Assembly: GCF_024721975.1 (NCBI RefSeq)
Contig: NZ_JANQBB010000005.1
Coordinates: forward strand, 372,001-436,000
Direction: 5' to 3'
Source of the DNA: Paenibacillus endoradicis
GTDB taxonomy: Bacteria; Bacillota; Bacilli; Paenibacillales; Paenibacillaceae
Length of the DNA: 64,000 bases
The notes under the pieces are model-generated. The model made no database searches. It was not told the DNA's origin and saw nothing but the letters and a program-made list of their open reading frames with translations. The position numbers and the translations under genes were made by a program. Shown here one piece after another: positions 28,350-37,692 of the stretch. Numbering within the stretch: the first letter of the stretch is position 1; each line of letters begins with the position of its first letter.

Positions 28350-28979
28350 GTGGTGAAATGGTTGAAATTTATTGAAAAGTGGTTTGGTGGTGGCCCTGGT
28401 GGTGAAAAACGTGTGAAAGTTATTCAGGGATTAGTCATCGTAGGAGCAATTGGCATATTCCTAATGCTTATTAACTCGTTTTTTTCATTCAAAGACATCG
28501 ATACGGTTGACCAACAACCCTCTGCCGTTTCTACTACAGAGGAAGTTTTCCGTAATGGTGATACCGCAACTTCATCCTTTGCAAGTGTTGAGAGTCCACT
28601 AGAAGATAGACTCAAGGAAATACTTGAGAAGATGGTTGGAGTCGGAAAAGTAGATGTAATGGTAACCGTTGAATCTACGGAAGAAAAAGTCGTAGAGCGA
28701 GATATGAATACGAGTGAGAGTACGACCGAGGAAAATGATCGCAATGGTGGCTCAAGAAATATTACGACAGTAACCTCGGATGGAAAGGTCGTTTTGTATC
28801 AAGCCAATAACGGTGAACAACCTCTCATTACAAAAATTATCAATCCACGAATCCGTGGGATATTAATTGTAGCAGAAGGTGCAGAGGATGCAGCCGTACG
28901 GAAATTGATTATACAAGCAGTTGAAAAAGGAATGAATGTAGTGCCAACAAGAATTTCCGTAGTGCCAAGTAAAAAATAA
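28350..28979 (+). CDS. spoIIIAG: Stage III sporulation protein AG
   Basis: A 209-residue protein with one N-terminal helix (GLVIVGAIGIFLMLINSFF) and an extracellular ring domain of the SpoIIIAG type (GKVDVMVTVESTEEKVVERD, NPRIRGILIVAEGAEDAAVRKLI). SpoIIIAG forms the large ring spanning the intermembrane space toward the forespore. The start at 28350 uses a GTG inside AAGGTGGTG; a TTG at 28362 is possible. Confidence 0.93.
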   Translation: MVKWLKFIEKWFGGGPGGEKRVKVIQGLVIVGAIGIFLMLINSFFSFKDIDTVDQQPSAVSTTEEVFRNGDTATSSFASVESPLEDRLKEILEKMVGVGKVDVMVTVESTEEKVVERDMNTSESTTEENDRNGGSRNITTVTSDGKVVLYQANNGEQPLITKIINPRIRGILIVAEGAEDAAVRKLIIQAVEKGMNVVPTRISVVPSKK

Positions 28980-29001
28980 TGACTATATGGAGGGTTTTAT
29001 A

Positions 29002-29622
29002 ATGAATACAAAAAGACAAACGATTTGGTTGATTTCAATGCTTAGTTTAATGGTGGTATTATCCGCATACTATTTGTTCACACAAGATATTGGTGGTAAA
29101 GATAAAGTGACTGACGCAACTAATTTGCAAAATGTAGCTGAAGTTAGCACTCCAGAAGGTCAAGATGCGACTGCAGTATCAGGTACGAATGAGGATGGTT
29201 CTACTTACACGATTAGTGCATTAGACCAAGAAGTATTGGAACAATTACAAGCAGATGGTTATTTCAAAGCTGGAGAAATCAGCCAATTACTTACAAAACG
29301 TGAACAACAATATGAGGCGGAAAATAATCGTATTATGTCAGTTATTGCTGATGTGAGTGTCGATGAAGAAACATCTATAGCAGCATTAGCTGAAATGGAT
29401 AAATTGGAAGAAAAAATGGCTAAAGTGACACAACTTGAGAACGACTTAATGCAAACGTATGAAGTTGCCCTTGTATCTGAAGAATTAAATGATAAATATA
29501 AAGTTGTCGTTACAAGTGATTTATTAGAGAAAAAGCAAGCTGCTGAAATTATTGATCAAGTGATTACTGTGATGGAAGTAAGACCTGAGCAAGTCTCCGT
29601 GCAATTTATTCCAAACCCTTAG
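29002..29622 (+). CDS. spoIIIAH: Stage III sporulation protein AH
   Basis: A 206-residue protein with an N-terminal helix (TIWLISMLSLMVVLSAYYLF) and a YscJ/FliF-like ring domain in the C-terminal half. SpoIIIAH binds SpoIIQ from the forespore to close the channel. ATG at 29002 is chosen because GGAGGG lies 7 bases before it. A putative ATG at 28987 overlaps the RBS. Confidence 0.93.
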   Translation: MNTKRQTIWLISMLSLMVVLSAYYLFTQDIGGKDKVTDATNLQNVAEVSTPEGQDATAVSGTNEDGSTYTISALDQEVLEQLQADGYFKAGEISQLLTKREQQYEAENNRIMSVIADVSVDEETSIAALAEMDKLEEKMAKVTQLENDLMQTYEVALVSEELNDKYKVVVTSDLLEKKQAAEIIDQVITVMEVRPEQVSVQFIPNP

Positions 29623-29644
29623 AAAAAAAGTAATCACTTCTGTG

Positions 29645-29692
29645 GATAACTCCAGTTATAAGTAGACATAATCTACTTATGATGGAGTTATC
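29645..29692 (+). terminator. Large hairpin after spoIIIAH
   Basis: The stem GATAACTCCA...TAAGTAG / CTACTTA...TGGAGTTATC is long, but no T-run follows directly. It is a transcript end or stabilising hairpin of the spoIIIA mRNA. Confidence 0.6.
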
Positions 29693-29713
29693 TTCAAATC
29701 TCATAAAAAAAAA

Positions 29714-29742
29714 TTCGTGTTATTGTCTATTTGTGATATAAT
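29714..29742 (+). promoter_or_regulatory. Sigma-A-type promoter of accBC
   Basis: TTCGTG at 29714-29719, a 17-base spacer and a perfect TATAAT at 29737-29742. The -35 is weak. Confidence 0.6.
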
Positions 29743-29780
29743 GTTAGACGTTATGTGAAAAATGAGGAGTGATTACGTTC

Positions 29781-30272
29781 ATGTTTAAGTTGAGCGAGAT
29801 TAAAGAAATAATCAAGCTGGTAGATCAAACATCCGTTGAAGAGCTCGAGATCGAAAATGAAGGCACTCGCCTGCATATTCGTAAACCAAGCAAATCTGAA
29901 GTGGTTACTGTTCAGACGGCTCCAGTTATGCATACATATACGCAACCAGCTGTTCAACAACAGTCAACTGCAAGTCAGCCAGTCGTACAAGCTGAAGTAG
30001 CTCCTGTTCAACCAGAAGCATCTTCTGAGCAGTATCACAAAATTACATCTCCAATGGTAGGTACTTTCTACAGTTCACCAACACCAGATGCATCTGTATT
30101 CGTTAACGTTGGCGATCGAGTGAATACGAAGTCAGTTGTATGTATTCTTGAAGCAATGAAGCTTATGAATGAACTAGAAGCAGAAGTTAATGGCGAAATC
30201 GTTGAAATTTTAGTAACGAATGGCCAATTGGTTGAATTTGGTCAACCATTGTTCCTAGTGAAAGCGGACTAA
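29781..30272 (+). CDS. accB: Acetyl-CoA carboxylase biotin carboxyl carrier protein
   Basis: A 163-residue biotin carrier for malonyl-CoA synthesis. The C-terminal biotinyl domain carries the EAMKLMNE motif with the biotin-accepting lysine at about residue 127. A Gln/Val/Pro-rich flexible linker (about 50-85) joins it to the N-terminal helix ([17 protein letters not shown]). ATG at 29781 is preferred, 6-12 bases after GAGGAGTG. accC follows after 47 bases. Confidence 0.96.
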   Translation: MFKLSEIKEIIKLVDQTSVEELEIENEGTRLHIRKPSKSEVVTVQTAPVMHTYTQPAVQQQSTASQPVVQAEVAPVQPEASSEQYHKITSPMVGTFYSSPTPDASVFVNVGDRVNTKSVVCILEAMKLMNELEAEVNGEIVEILVTNGQLVEFGQPLFLVKAD

Positions 30273-30319
30273 TCGTTTGCCACTACAAGAATTTAATGGT
30301 TGAAAGGGGTTCGTCATTC

Positions 30320-31675
30320 GTGAAATTCCAAAAAATATTAATTGCGAATCGTGGAGAAATTGCGGTTCGAATTATTCGAGCTTGTCGTGAACTTGGTATT
30401 CAAACTGTAGCTGTATATTCTGTTGCTGACCGTGATTCGTTACATGTCAAGCTAGCAGATGAGGCTTATTGTATTGGACCAATTGCTTCCAAAGATAGCT
30501 ACTTAAATCTAACAAATATTATGAGCGTTGCCACAATTACGGAATGTGATGCTATTCACCCAGGTTATGGGTTTTTAGCTGAAAATGCTGATTTCGCAGA
30601 AATTTGTGAATCATGCAATATTACATTCATCGGACCTTCACCTGAAGCAATTAGCAAAATGGGCGATAAGGCAGTTGCAAAACTTACGATGAAGAGTGCG
30701 AATGTACCTATCATTCCTGGTTCAGATGGTCTAATTGAAGATATGGATGAAGCCATTATGGTTGCGCGCGATATCGGATATCCTGTCATTATTAAAGCTA
30801 CAGCGGGCGGCGGTGGTAAAGGTATTCGTATTGCTGAAGATGAAGATAGTCTGATTACCCAAATCGCTACTGCACAACAGGAAGCTCAAAAAGCTTTCGG
30901 TAATGGTGGAGTTTACTTGGAAAAATATTTGACTGGTATGAAACATGTTGAAGTTCAAATTATGGCTGATAAGCATGGTAATGCGATTCACCTGTTTGAA
31001 CGAGATTGTTCTGTACAACGTCGTCGTCAGAAATTAATTGAGGAAGCTCCTTGTTCTATGCTTTCTCCGGAACTTCGTACGGCGATGGGGCAAGCAGCTG
31101 TTCGTGCTGCGCTTGCAGTTAATTATTCTGGCGCAGGAACGTTAGAGTTTCTTCTAGGTCCTGACGATCAATTCTATTTCATGGAAATGAATACACGTAT
31201 TCAAGTTGAACATCCTGTTACAGAGATGATCACGAATACGGATCTGATTAAGGAAATGATCTCGGTAGCTGAAGGTAATCCACTTTCAATATCTCAAGAA
31301 GATCTAAGTATAAATGGTTGGTCAATTGAATGTCGTATCAATGCAGAAGATTCTGAACGTAACTTCATGCCATCTGCAGGGAATATTTCATTCTACTTAC
31401 CACCTGGCGGTAACGGTGTTCGTGTAGATAGCGCAGTTTATCCAGGATACACTATATCACCGCATTATGATTCTATGATTGCAAAACTTATTGTATGGGC
31501 ACCAACTCGTAATGAAGCGATTAGTCGTATGAAGCGTGCTTTGCAGGAATTTGCGATTGATGGAATTAAGACAACTATTCCGTTCCATTTGAAAGTGCTT
31601 GAGCATGAGAAGTTCATTAGTGGTGACTTTGACATTAAGTTCCTTGAGGAACATGATATTAATGGTACAGCTTAA
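30320..31675 (+). CDS. accC: Acetyl-CoA carboxylase biotin carboxylase subunit
   Basis: A 451-residue ATP-grasp enzyme that carboxylates biotin on AccB. Start [25 protein letters not shown] loop [16 protein letters not shown], active-site [15 protein letters not shown] and [21 protein letters not shown] at 30320 is chosen: AAAGGGG lies 10 bases before it and the product then begins at the conserved [10 protein letters not shown]. The ATG at 30296 would add eight unconserved residues. Confidence 0.97.
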   Translation: MKFQKILIANRGEIAVRIIRACRELGIQTVAVYSVADRDSLHVKLADEAYCIGPIASKDSYLNLTNIMSVATITECDAIHPGYGFLAENADFAEICESCNITFIGPSPEAISKMGDKAVAKLTMKSANVPIIPGSDGLIEDMDEAIMVARDIGYPVIIKATAGGGGKGIRIAEDEDSLITQIATAQQEAQKAFGNGGVYLEKYLTGMKHVEVQIMADKHGNAIHLFERDCSVQRRRQKLIEEAPCSMLSPELRTAMGQAAVRAALAVNYSGAGTLEFLLGPDDQFYFMEMNTRIQVEHPVTEMITNTDLIKEMISVAEGNPLSISQEDLSINGWSIECRINAEDSERNFMPSAGNISFYLPPGGNGVRVDSAVYPGYTISPHYDSMIAKLIVWAPTRNEAISRMKRALQEFAIDGIKTTIPFHLKVLEHEKFISGDFDIKFLEEHDINGTA

Positions 31676-31797
31676 GCCATCAATACACTATGCAATATAG
31701 TTTGTCATAATTCTTACTGAATGTTATAGTATAGAAATAAGTAACGAAGGTAAGCATGACCTTAGGCAGGTATTGATTATTTGGAGGTGTAACCAGC

Positions 31798-32202
31798 ATG
31801 AGTATTATTGCTGAATATGAAAAAACAGACATGGGTACAATTCAAATTGCCCCAGAAGTCATTGAAGTAATTGCAGGACTGGCGACGGTTGAAGTTGACG
31901 GAATTGCAGGTATGAGCGGTGGCTTAGCTGGTGGTATTGCTGAGCTTCTTGGTAAGAAGAACGTTGCTAAAGGCGTTAAAGTTGAAGTAGGACAGAAAGA
32001 AGCAGCAGTTGATGTTTCTGTTATTATTCAATACGGACATAAAATTCCAGAAGTTGCTAATAATGTTCAAGAAAATATTAAACGCTCCATTGAAATGATG
32101 ACTGGGCTTTCAGTTGTTGAAGTAAACGTACATGTTCATGATGTACACCTTAAACAGGATGAGAAAGTCGACAATGAAGATCAAGTGAAGCGTGTAAACT
32201 AG
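31798..32202 (+). CDS. asp23: Asp23/Gls24 family envelope stress protein (YqhY)
   Basis: A 134-residue Asp23 protein: TIQIAPEVIEVIAGLATVEVDGIAGMSGG, GVKVEVGQKEAAVDVSVIIQYG and NVQENIKRSIEMMTGLSVVEVNVHVHDV. Asp23 family members accumulate at the membrane through AmaP, encoded two genes along. In Bacillus the homologue yqhY sits between accC and nusB and affects acetyl-CoA carboxylase activity. Strong RBS TTGGAGGTG. A terminator follows. Confidence 0.93.
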   Translation: MSIIAEYEKTDMGTIQIAPEVIEVIAGLATVEVDGIAGMSGGLAGGIAELLGKKNVAKGVKVEVGQKEAAVDVSVIIQYGHKIPEVANNVQENIKRSIEMMTGLSVVEVNVHVHDVHLKQDEKVDNEDQVKRVN

Positions 32203-32209
32203 AACAATT

Positions 32210-32252
32210 AACCCCCTTGTGTTGGGCTGAAGTGCTCGGCGAAGGGGGTTGA
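32210..32252 (+). terminator. Terminator after asp23
   Basis: The stem AACCCCCTT / AAGGGGGTT with an inner GCTGAAGTGCTCGGC stem is followed only by GATTACATT, so the T-run is poor. It may be a processing hairpin. Confidence 0.6.
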
Positions 32253-32279
32253 TTACATTAATCTAGTTGTTGTTGGAAT

Positions 32280-32470
32280 CGCCAGATTGTGATCACCATC
32301 CTTCGCGTCACTAGCTTCATGCCATCTTCTTGGCTGGAGACAAACGAACGAACTGAACCTTCATTGGAAGCTTCGAGCTTTTGGATGCTCGTATACACTA
32401 GTGTATACGTTGCTAGGATATGTTACTTGGCAGTGCTGACAGGCGAACGATTTGAACTTTCAATAAATCG
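32280..32470 (-). repeat. Diverged repeat family A copy in the amaP leader
   Basis: TGTGATCACCATC, GAACCTTCATTGGAAGC and the terminus CGATTTGAACTTTCAATAA recall the family A ends. The centre is a perfect 20-bp palindrome, CGTATACACTAGTGTATACG (32390-32409), in the place of the usual GTGTACGTxxxGGTACAC core. The right end lies about 10 bases before the amaP RBS. Confidence 0.55.
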
Positions 32471-32485
32471 AGAGGATGAAGAACA

Positions 32486-33043
32486 TTGATCAGAGTAGTG
32501 GACAAGCTATTGTTGTTTTTATACAGCATTGTTATCGGAATTATTTCGGTAGTATTCGCATGTGTAGGCTTCGCTTGGATTAACGAATCACTTTCCATTG
32601 ATTTCATTGAAACGCTATATTCCAATTCTAATTATCTTATTGCGCTAGCTATTGTCGGTATCGTATTGTTCTTAATTAGTTTACGATTCTTTGTAGTCTC
32701 ACTTTCTCGCAGTACTGTTTCTTCTCAATCTGTTGATCAACGTACTGAATATGGTGACATTCGAATCTCGATTGAAACAATGGAAAATTTAGCGCTTAAA
32801 GCAGCTATGAAGATACGTGGCGTTAAAGATTTGAAAGCTAGAGTGAAAGCTACTGATACTGGTATGGATATTGTGCTCCGTACAGTTGTTGACGGCGAAG
32901 TTTCTATTCCACAATTAACAGAGGAAATTCAGATCTCTGTGAAAAATTATTTGGAAGAAATAACTGGTATTCCCGTTACGAATGTATCTGTATATATAGC
33001 GAACATTATTCAAACGAATACGATAAAAAGTCGCGTAGAATAG
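32486..33043 (+). CDS. amaP: Alkaline shock response membrane anchor protein AmaP
   Basis: A 185-residue protein with two N-terminal helices (LLLFLYSIVIGIISVVFACVGF, LIALAIVGIVLFLISLRFFVV) and a cytoplasmic Asp23-like domain (GDIRISIETMENLALKAAMKIRG, GIPVTNVSVYI). AmaP anchors Asp23 at the membrane in staphylococci. TTG start at 32486 after GAGAGGATGAA. The asp23-amaP-DUF2273 order is typical. Confidence 0.9.
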   Translation: MIRVVDKLLLFLYSIVIGIISVVFACVGFAWINESLSIDFIETLYSNSNYLIALAIVGIVLFLISLRFFVVSLSRSTVSSQSVDQRTEYGDIRISIETMENLALKAAMKIRGVKDLKARVKATDTGMDIVLRTVVDGEVSIPQLTEEIQISVKNYLEEITGIPVTNVSVYIANIIQTNTIKSRVE

Positions 33044-33056
33044 AGGTGAGCTATCT

Positions 33057-33287
33057 ATGTGGAAAGATATTTGGCCTGTATATTGGAAAAGAATAATAGG
33101 CGCTAGCATTGGGCTTTTCTTTGGAATTATTTATTTAATAGTTGGTTTTTGGGATATGCTATTTGTAGCATTGCTTGTAGGAGTTGGTTACTGGTTTGGA
33201 AAAGAGAAGGAATACGCTTCACATCCACTAGCACCATTAGAGCGGCTATGGCAGACTTTCTTAAAGCTATTTAGGCCATATCGCTAG
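33057..33287 (+). CDS. DUF2273 small membrane protein
   Basis: A 76-residue protein with two tightly spaced helices (RIIGASIGLFFGIIYLIVGF, MLFVALLVGVGYWFG) and an end LERLWQTFLKLFRPYR. DUF2273 proteins accompany Asp23/AmaP in many Firmicutes and are thought to act in the same envelope-stress complex. RBS GAGGTGA, 13 bases after amaP. Confidence 0.9.
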   Translation: MWKDIWPVYWKRIIGASIGLFFGIIYLIVGFWDMLFVALLVGVGYWFGKEKEYASHPLAPLERLWQTFLKLFRPYR

Positions 33288-33387
33288 AGCTGTGGTCTGC
33301 TCCGTACTTCGGATATCGTAAAATATTCGGGGCAGGGATGAGATCATAGATTACTGTTGATTTTGAGCAAATTGTTGTGGAGGGCAT

Positions 33388-33828
33388 ATGAAACGTAGAT
33401 TAGCGAGAGAAATGGTAGTATCAAGCTTGTATCAATTAGAGCTTAATGACGTAGAAGTATTTGAAGCGTTAGAAATGATAATTGAGGAAATAAAAGCAGA
33501 TGATGAAGTAAGTGATAAAGTTAGTGATGAAGCGACTGATGAATTTGCACGTAAGTTACTTTTAGGTGTAAATGAACATAAAGCGGCTATTGATGATCTG
33601 TTGACGAGTCATCTAACAGGGTGGCAGGTAGACCGACTATCAAGAGTTGATCTTCAAATATTACGACTTGCATGTTTTGAAATGGTATTCAGTAAAGATG
33701 CCCCACCAAAAGTAGCAGTTAACGAAGCTATTGAACTTGCAAAACATTTTGGTACTGATGAATCAGGCAAATTCGTTAATGGTGTACTAGCAAAATTACT
33801 GCAAAACCTAGATTTAGAAAAAGCATAA
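33388..33828 (+). CDS. nusB: Transcription antitermination factor NusB
   Basis: A 146-residue all-helical NusB that binds boxA RNA with NusE (S10) in rRNA antitermination. Start KRRLAREMVVSSLYQLEL, then LLTSHLTGWQVDRLSRVDLQILRLACFEM and VAVNEAIELAKHFGTDESGKFVNGVLAKL. RBS GTGGAGGG. An insertion of acidic residues (about 34-52) is slightly longer than usual. Confidence 0.96.
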   Translation: MKRRLAREMVVSSLYQLELNDVEVFEALEMIIEEIKADDEVSDKVSDEATDEFARKLLLGVNEHKAAIDDLLTSHLTGWQVDRLSRVDLQILRLACFEMVFSKDAPPKVAVNEAIELAKHFGTDESGKFVNGVLAKLLQNLDLEKA

Positions 33829-33859
33829 GCTTGTCGCGAATGATGCGATAAGCTTCTTT
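33827..33859 (+). terminator. Hairpin after nusB
   Basis: The stem AAGCTTGTCGC / GCGATAAGCTT is followed by CTTTCG. The weak T-run suggests partial termination before folD. Confidence 0.55.
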
Positions 33860-33902
33860 CGTTGTAAGGCATTAAAATCAAAAGTTGAGGGAGAGATAAT
33901 TC

Positions 33903-34757
33903 ATGAGTGCACTAATTATTGATGGAAAACAAATTTCTGCTGATATGCGTAATGAAATGATTTCTGAGGTTGCTGAATTGAAACAAAAAGGAGTAACTCC
34001 TGGCTTAGCGGTAATATTAGTAGGTGAAGATGCTGCTTCAATAGTTTATGTTGGCTCAAAAGAAAAAGCATGCATTCAATTAGGTATGTATTCTGAAGTA
34101 CATCGTATGGCTGCTGATAGCTCTGAAGAGCAGGTACTAGCTCTTATTGAGAAGCTCAACAATCAAGATTCTATTAATGGTATTCTTGTTCAATTACCTC
34201 TTCCAAAACATATTAATGAAAAAGCAATTATTGATGCTATTCGTGTTGATAAAGACGTTGATGGTTTCCATCCTGAGAGTGTTGGTAATCTAGTTATCGG
34301 AGATGACAGCTTGTTGCCATGTACTCCAGCAGGTGTTATTGAATTAATTAAACGTAGTGGAGTAGATATTGCAGGTAAACATGCTGTTGTTATCGGACGT
34401 AGTAATATTGTTGGTAAACCAGTCGCAATGCTATTACTTCGTGAGAATGCTACGGTAACGATCTGTCACTCTCGTACGGCAAATCTTGAAGAAATTGCAA
34501 AGCAAGCTGATATTCTTGTTGTTGCGATTGGGCGAGCTAATGCGATTGATAGTAAATTCGTAAAACCGGGTGCTGTCGTTGTTGATGTAGGTATTAACCG
34601 ACTTGATACTGGTAAATTAGCTGGTGATGTTGATTTCGAAAGCTGTCAAACTGTTGCTGGACACATTACACCTGTACCAGGCGGCGTAGGCCCTATGACG
34701 ATTACAATGTTAATGAAAAATACAATTACAGCAGCAAAAAAAGTAAACGGGATGTGA
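33903..34757 (+). CDS. folD: Bifunctional methylenetetrahydrofolate dehydrogenase/cyclohydrolase FolD
   Basis: A 284-residue enzyme interconverting 5,10-methylene-, methenyl- and 10-formyl-THF. Catalytic Y50-x3-K54 in IVYVGSKEKAC, GILVQLPLPKH, DGFHPESVGNL, the NADP loop GRSNIVGKPVAMLL, and GGVGPMTITMLMKNT at the C-terminus. RBS GAGGGAGAG. xseA follows 7 bases later. Confidence 0.97.
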   Translation: MSALIIDGKQISADMRNEMISEVAELKQKGVTPGLAVILVGEDAASIVYVGSKEKACIQLGMYSEVHRMAADSSEEQVLALIEKLNNQDSINGILVQLPLPKHINEKAIIDAIRVDKDVDGFHPESVGNLVIGDDSLLPCTPAGVIELIKRSGVDIAGKHAVVIGRSNIVGKPVAMLLLRENATVTICHSRTANLEEIAKQADILVVAIGRANAIDSKFVKPGAVVVDVGINRLDTGKLAGDVDFESCQTVAGHITPVPGGVGPMTITMLMKNTITAAKKVNGM

Positions 34758-34764
34758 GCCATTT

Positions 34765-36120
34765 ATGAGAAATGAGCCTCATATTTATACGATAAAGGAA
34801 GTCAACAAATATATTCGGATGGCGATGGATGTAGATCCAGTATTATCTGATGTATGGCTTAGAGGTGAAGTATCTAACTTTACTCATCATTCAAGTGGCC
34901 ATATGTATTTCACGTTGAAGGATAAAGAAAGTCGTATCAAATGTGTGATGTTTGCTTCTCATAATGCCAAACTGAAATTTATGCCACGAGAAGGGACAAA
35001 AGTTCTAGCTCGTGGTACCATTTCAGTATTTGAGCGAGACGGTGCATACCAGTTTTATGCGAATGCAATGCAGCCAGATGGTCTTGGTAGTTTGTATCTT
35101 GCATATGAACAATTGAAAGCTCGATTAGAGGAGGAGGGATTGTTTGCACAGACACGCAAACGAGCACTTCCTCTTTTTCCTAAGAGCATAGGTATCATTA
35201 CTTCGCCAACTGGCGCAGCAGTTCGAGACATCATTACAACGATACAACGTCGCTATCCAATGGCCAATATGTTAATAGCACCAGTACAAGTACAAGGTGA
35301 ATTAGCTGCTCCATCGATTGTTAAAGCAATTCATATGATGAATGAAGCATCGCACTGTGATGTAATAATAGTCGGTCGTGGTGGTGGTTCACTCGAAGAA
35401 CTATGGGCCTTCAATGAAGAAATAGTTGTCAGAGCAATCGCTACTTCTCAAATTCCGATTATTAGTGCAGTAGGGCATGAAACAGATTTTACGATATCTG
35501 ATTTTGTTGCTGATATTCGTGCAGCAACACCAACTGCAGCAGCAGAACTAGCAGTTCCTCATGTTAAAGAGCTGACTTCGACAATTGCAAGACTTAATGA
35601 AAAACTTCATTATGCGATGAATTCCAAGCTGGATCGATTAACCGAAAGACTTCGCAGAGCACAACAAGCCCCCACTTTTGTACAACCGAAAAGGTTCTTC
35701 CTGCAACAGGCTGAAAGAGTGGACTATTTGCAAACCGGTCTAAAAGTGAATTTGCGAAAACAATTGGATAGTCATAAACTTAAGCTGTCAGCACAAGAAA
35801 GTAAGTTAGCTAGACTTCATCCAGAACATCGGATTAAGTTACTAGCGCGTAATGTCAGCTATTTAAAAAATCAATTAGATGATCAGATGAAACGTGTTAT
35901 TGATGGGAAAAAAGTACAGATTGTATCTAATATGAAACAATTGGATGCATTAAGTCCTCTCAAAGTAATGGCACGTGGCTATAGCTTGACCTATACCGAT
36001 AATCAACAGCTGTTGAAAAATATAGATCAGGTTAAAGTTGGAAATCATATTGAAGTCAGATTAGCAGATGGTACATTGAATTGCGAAGTACAGCAAATAA
36101 CTAATAAGCTTTCGAAGTAA
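34765..36120 (+). CDS. xseA: Exodeoxyribonuclease VII large subunit
   Basis: A 451-residue XseA. The N-terminal OB domain (IYTIKEVNKYIRMAMD, VWLRGEVSNFTHHSSGHMYFTLKD) is followed by the catalytic domain (GAAVRDIITTIQRRYP, DVIIVGRGGGSLEELWAFNEE, SAVGHETDFTISDFVADIRAATPTAAAE) and a long C-terminal coiled coil. It degrades single-stranded DNA with XseB. folD-xseA-xseB is the conserved order. Confidence 0.97.
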   Translation: MRNEPHIYTIKEVNKYIRMAMDVDPVLSDVWLRGEVSNFTHHSSGHMYFTLKDKESRIKCVMFASHNAKLKFMPREGTKVLARGTISVFERDGAYQFYANAMQPDGLGSLYLAYEQLKARLEEEGLFAQTRKRALPLFPKSIGIITSPTGAAVRDIITTIQRRYPMANMLIAPVQVQGELAAPSIVKAIHMMNEASHCDVIIVGRGGGSLEELWAFNEEIVVRAIATSQIPIISAVGHETDFTISDFVADIRAATPTAAAELAVPHVKELTSTIARLNEKLHYAMNSKLDRLTERLRRAQQAPTFVQPKRFFLQQAERVDYLQTGLKVNLRKQLDSHKLKLSAQESKLARLHPEHRIKLLARNVSYLKNQLDDQMKRVIDGKKVQIVSNMKQLDALSPLKVMARGYSLTYTDNQQLLKNIDQVKVGNHIEVRLADGTLNCEVQQITNKLSK

Positions 36121-36176
36121 CTTTTCATTAGGTGACAAGTTATTAGATAGCAATGAAAAGTTTGGAGGGATTCGTA

Positions 36177-36425
36177 ATGAGTAAGAAGCAGGAGCAGAGC
36201 TTTGAACAGGCATTAGAGCGCCTTGAAACAATAGTTGCACAACTGGAAAATGGTGATGTGCCGCTAGAGCAAGCGATTGAGTTATACCAAGAAGGTATGC
36301 TGCTTTCTAATCTTTGTAACGGTAAATTAAAGCAAGTAGAAGCAAAAATAGAAATGCTCATTGAAACTGATAATGGTACGGAGACAAAACCATTCCCAAC
36401 AGCTCAATTAGAAAAAGGAGAGTAA
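36177..36425 (+). CDS. xseB: Exodeoxyribonuclease VII small subunit
   Basis: An 82-residue helical subunit: SFEQALERLETIVAQLENGDVPLEQAIELYQEGMLLS. ATG at 36177 follows GGAGGG by 8 bases; the upstream in-frame ATG at 36153 has no RBS. The stop at 36425 is 4 bases from the ispA GTG. Its leader (36118-36170) contains AACTTTTCATTAG...AATGAAAAGTTTGGAGG, a member of repeat family B. Confidence 0.95.
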   Translation: MSKKQEQSFEQALERLETIVAQLENGDVPLEQAIELYQEGMLLSNLCNGKLKQVEAKIEMLIETDNGTETKPFPTAQLEKGE

Positions 36426-36429
36426 TCTC

Positions 36430-37344
36430 GTGAATGACTCAATTACGATACAAGAGCATGTGAATACAGTAGCGAAGCAAGTTGGTCAGCAACTTCTATT
36501 ATCACTAAATGTACTAGAGGGAGCTCCATCCACTCTGATAGAGGCAATGGAATATTCGTTGACTGCTGGTGGTAAGCGGATTCGTCCTTACCTCGTATTA
36601 GCAACTGCTTATGCGATCCACGGGGAAGCCGACATCTATGAAAAAGCATATGGCGCTGCATGCGCAATTGAGTATATACATACCTATTCACTAATTCATG
36701 ATGATTTACCTGCGATGGATAACGATGATTTTCGTCGTGGTAAGCCGACCAACCATAAGGTTTTTGGCGAGGGAATGGCAATTCTAGCTGGAGATGCATT
36801 ACTTACGCAAAGTTTTGGTTTTGTAACTGATATGGCGAAGAAAGGTTATATCAGTGCTGCAATCGCAATAGATATCATTGATGATCTAGTTAAATATGCT
36901 GGAGCAAAAGGTATGGTTGGTGGACAAGTGGCTGATATTCAAGGTGAACAAGGGATAACTTCTATTTCTCAACTTGAATATATCCATGAACACAAAACAA
37001 GTGACCTTATTGTCTGTTCCGTACTTGCTGGGGCTAGAACAGCTGGAGCTAGTGCAGTTCAACTTGAAAAACTAGAACTATACGGAAGAAATATCGGGTT
37101 AGCTTTTCAAATTCAAGACGACATTCTTGATCTGATTGGAGATGCAGAAAAGCTTGGCAAACCGGTCCTTAGTGATATCGAGCAACAAAAAGTGACTTAT
37201 CCGTTCCTGCTCGGTTTGGACGAAAGCATTGCTCTTGTTCAGAAACTTACCGAGCAAGCGAAGACAGCTATAGTTGAAGCTAACTTACAGGAGTCGAGTC
37301 TGTTGCTGGAAATAGCAGATTACTTAGTACATAGAGAATCATAG
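36430..37344 (+). CDS. ispA: Polyprenyl (farnesyl) diphosphate synthase
   Basis: A 304-residue short-chain isoprenyl synthase. First aspartate-rich motif DDLPAMDNDD (about residues 94-103), second FQIQDDILD (about 223-231), and GGKRIRPYLVLAT near the N-terminus. It makes farnesyl or geranylgeranyl diphosphate for undecaprenyl and quinone synthesis. GTG start coupled to xseB; dxs follows after a repeat-filled gap. Confidence 0.94.
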   Translation: MNDSITIQEHVNTVAKQVGQQLLLSLNVLEGAPSTLIEAMEYSLTAGGKRIRPYLVLATAYAIHGEADIYEKAYGAACAIEYIHTYSLIHDDLPAMDNDDFRRGKPTNHKVFGEGMAILAGDALLTQSFGFVTDMAKKGYISAAIAIDIIDDLVKYAGAKGMVGGQVADIQGEQGITSISQLEYIHEHKTSDLIVCSVLAGARTAGASAVQLEKLELYGRNIGLAFQIQDDILDLIGDAEKLGKPVLSDIEQQKVTYPFLLGLDESIALVQKLTEQAKTAIVEANLQESSLLLEIADYLVHRES

Positions 37345-37347
37345 ATA

Positions 37348-37525
37348 GGAAGTTCAAAAAGCGGACTCTGATAACGATGCTAATGCTGCCGAGGTTTATT
37401 CGACATCGAATATGAAGCGAACTTGGGAAGTCCGTTACGTGTGTACCTAAGACGTACACTTGCGTTTCCTCCACCCTCAAGTAGCGCTGCATCTTCTCGG
37501 TTCTGAAAGCGGGATTTTTGAACAG
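37348..37525 (+). repeat. Repeat family A copy between ispA and dxs
   Basis: GAAGTTCAAAAAGCGGACTCTGATAACGATG begins the unit, with TTCGACATCGAATATGAAGCGAAC and GTGTACCTAAGACGTACAC in the middle and GAAAGCGGGATTTTTGAAC at the end. Same orientation as the spoIIIA copies. A further half-end, AAGAAAAAGTTCAAAAAGTAG, follows at about 37552. Confidence 0.88.
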
Positions 37526-37692
37526 TCATTGGAATTTGAACTATTATTATAAGAAAAAGTTCAAAAAGTAGACTAGTTACAGTTGTATTCCTGTCCTACC
37601 ATTAGGTAGTATACGATGAATGTGCTATAATATATGGTAATGAATAAAGGGATTGGGATCACAATCTTTTTTTTGAAAGCGAGGAAAGCAAT
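37526..37692 (+). promoter_or_regulatory. dxs promoter region
   Basis: A perfect -10 TATAAT near 37626-37631 in GTGCTATAATATATGG, with no clear -35. The RBS GCGAGGAAAG lies near 37679. The rest holds a partial family A end and nothing else I can identify. Confidence 0.5.
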
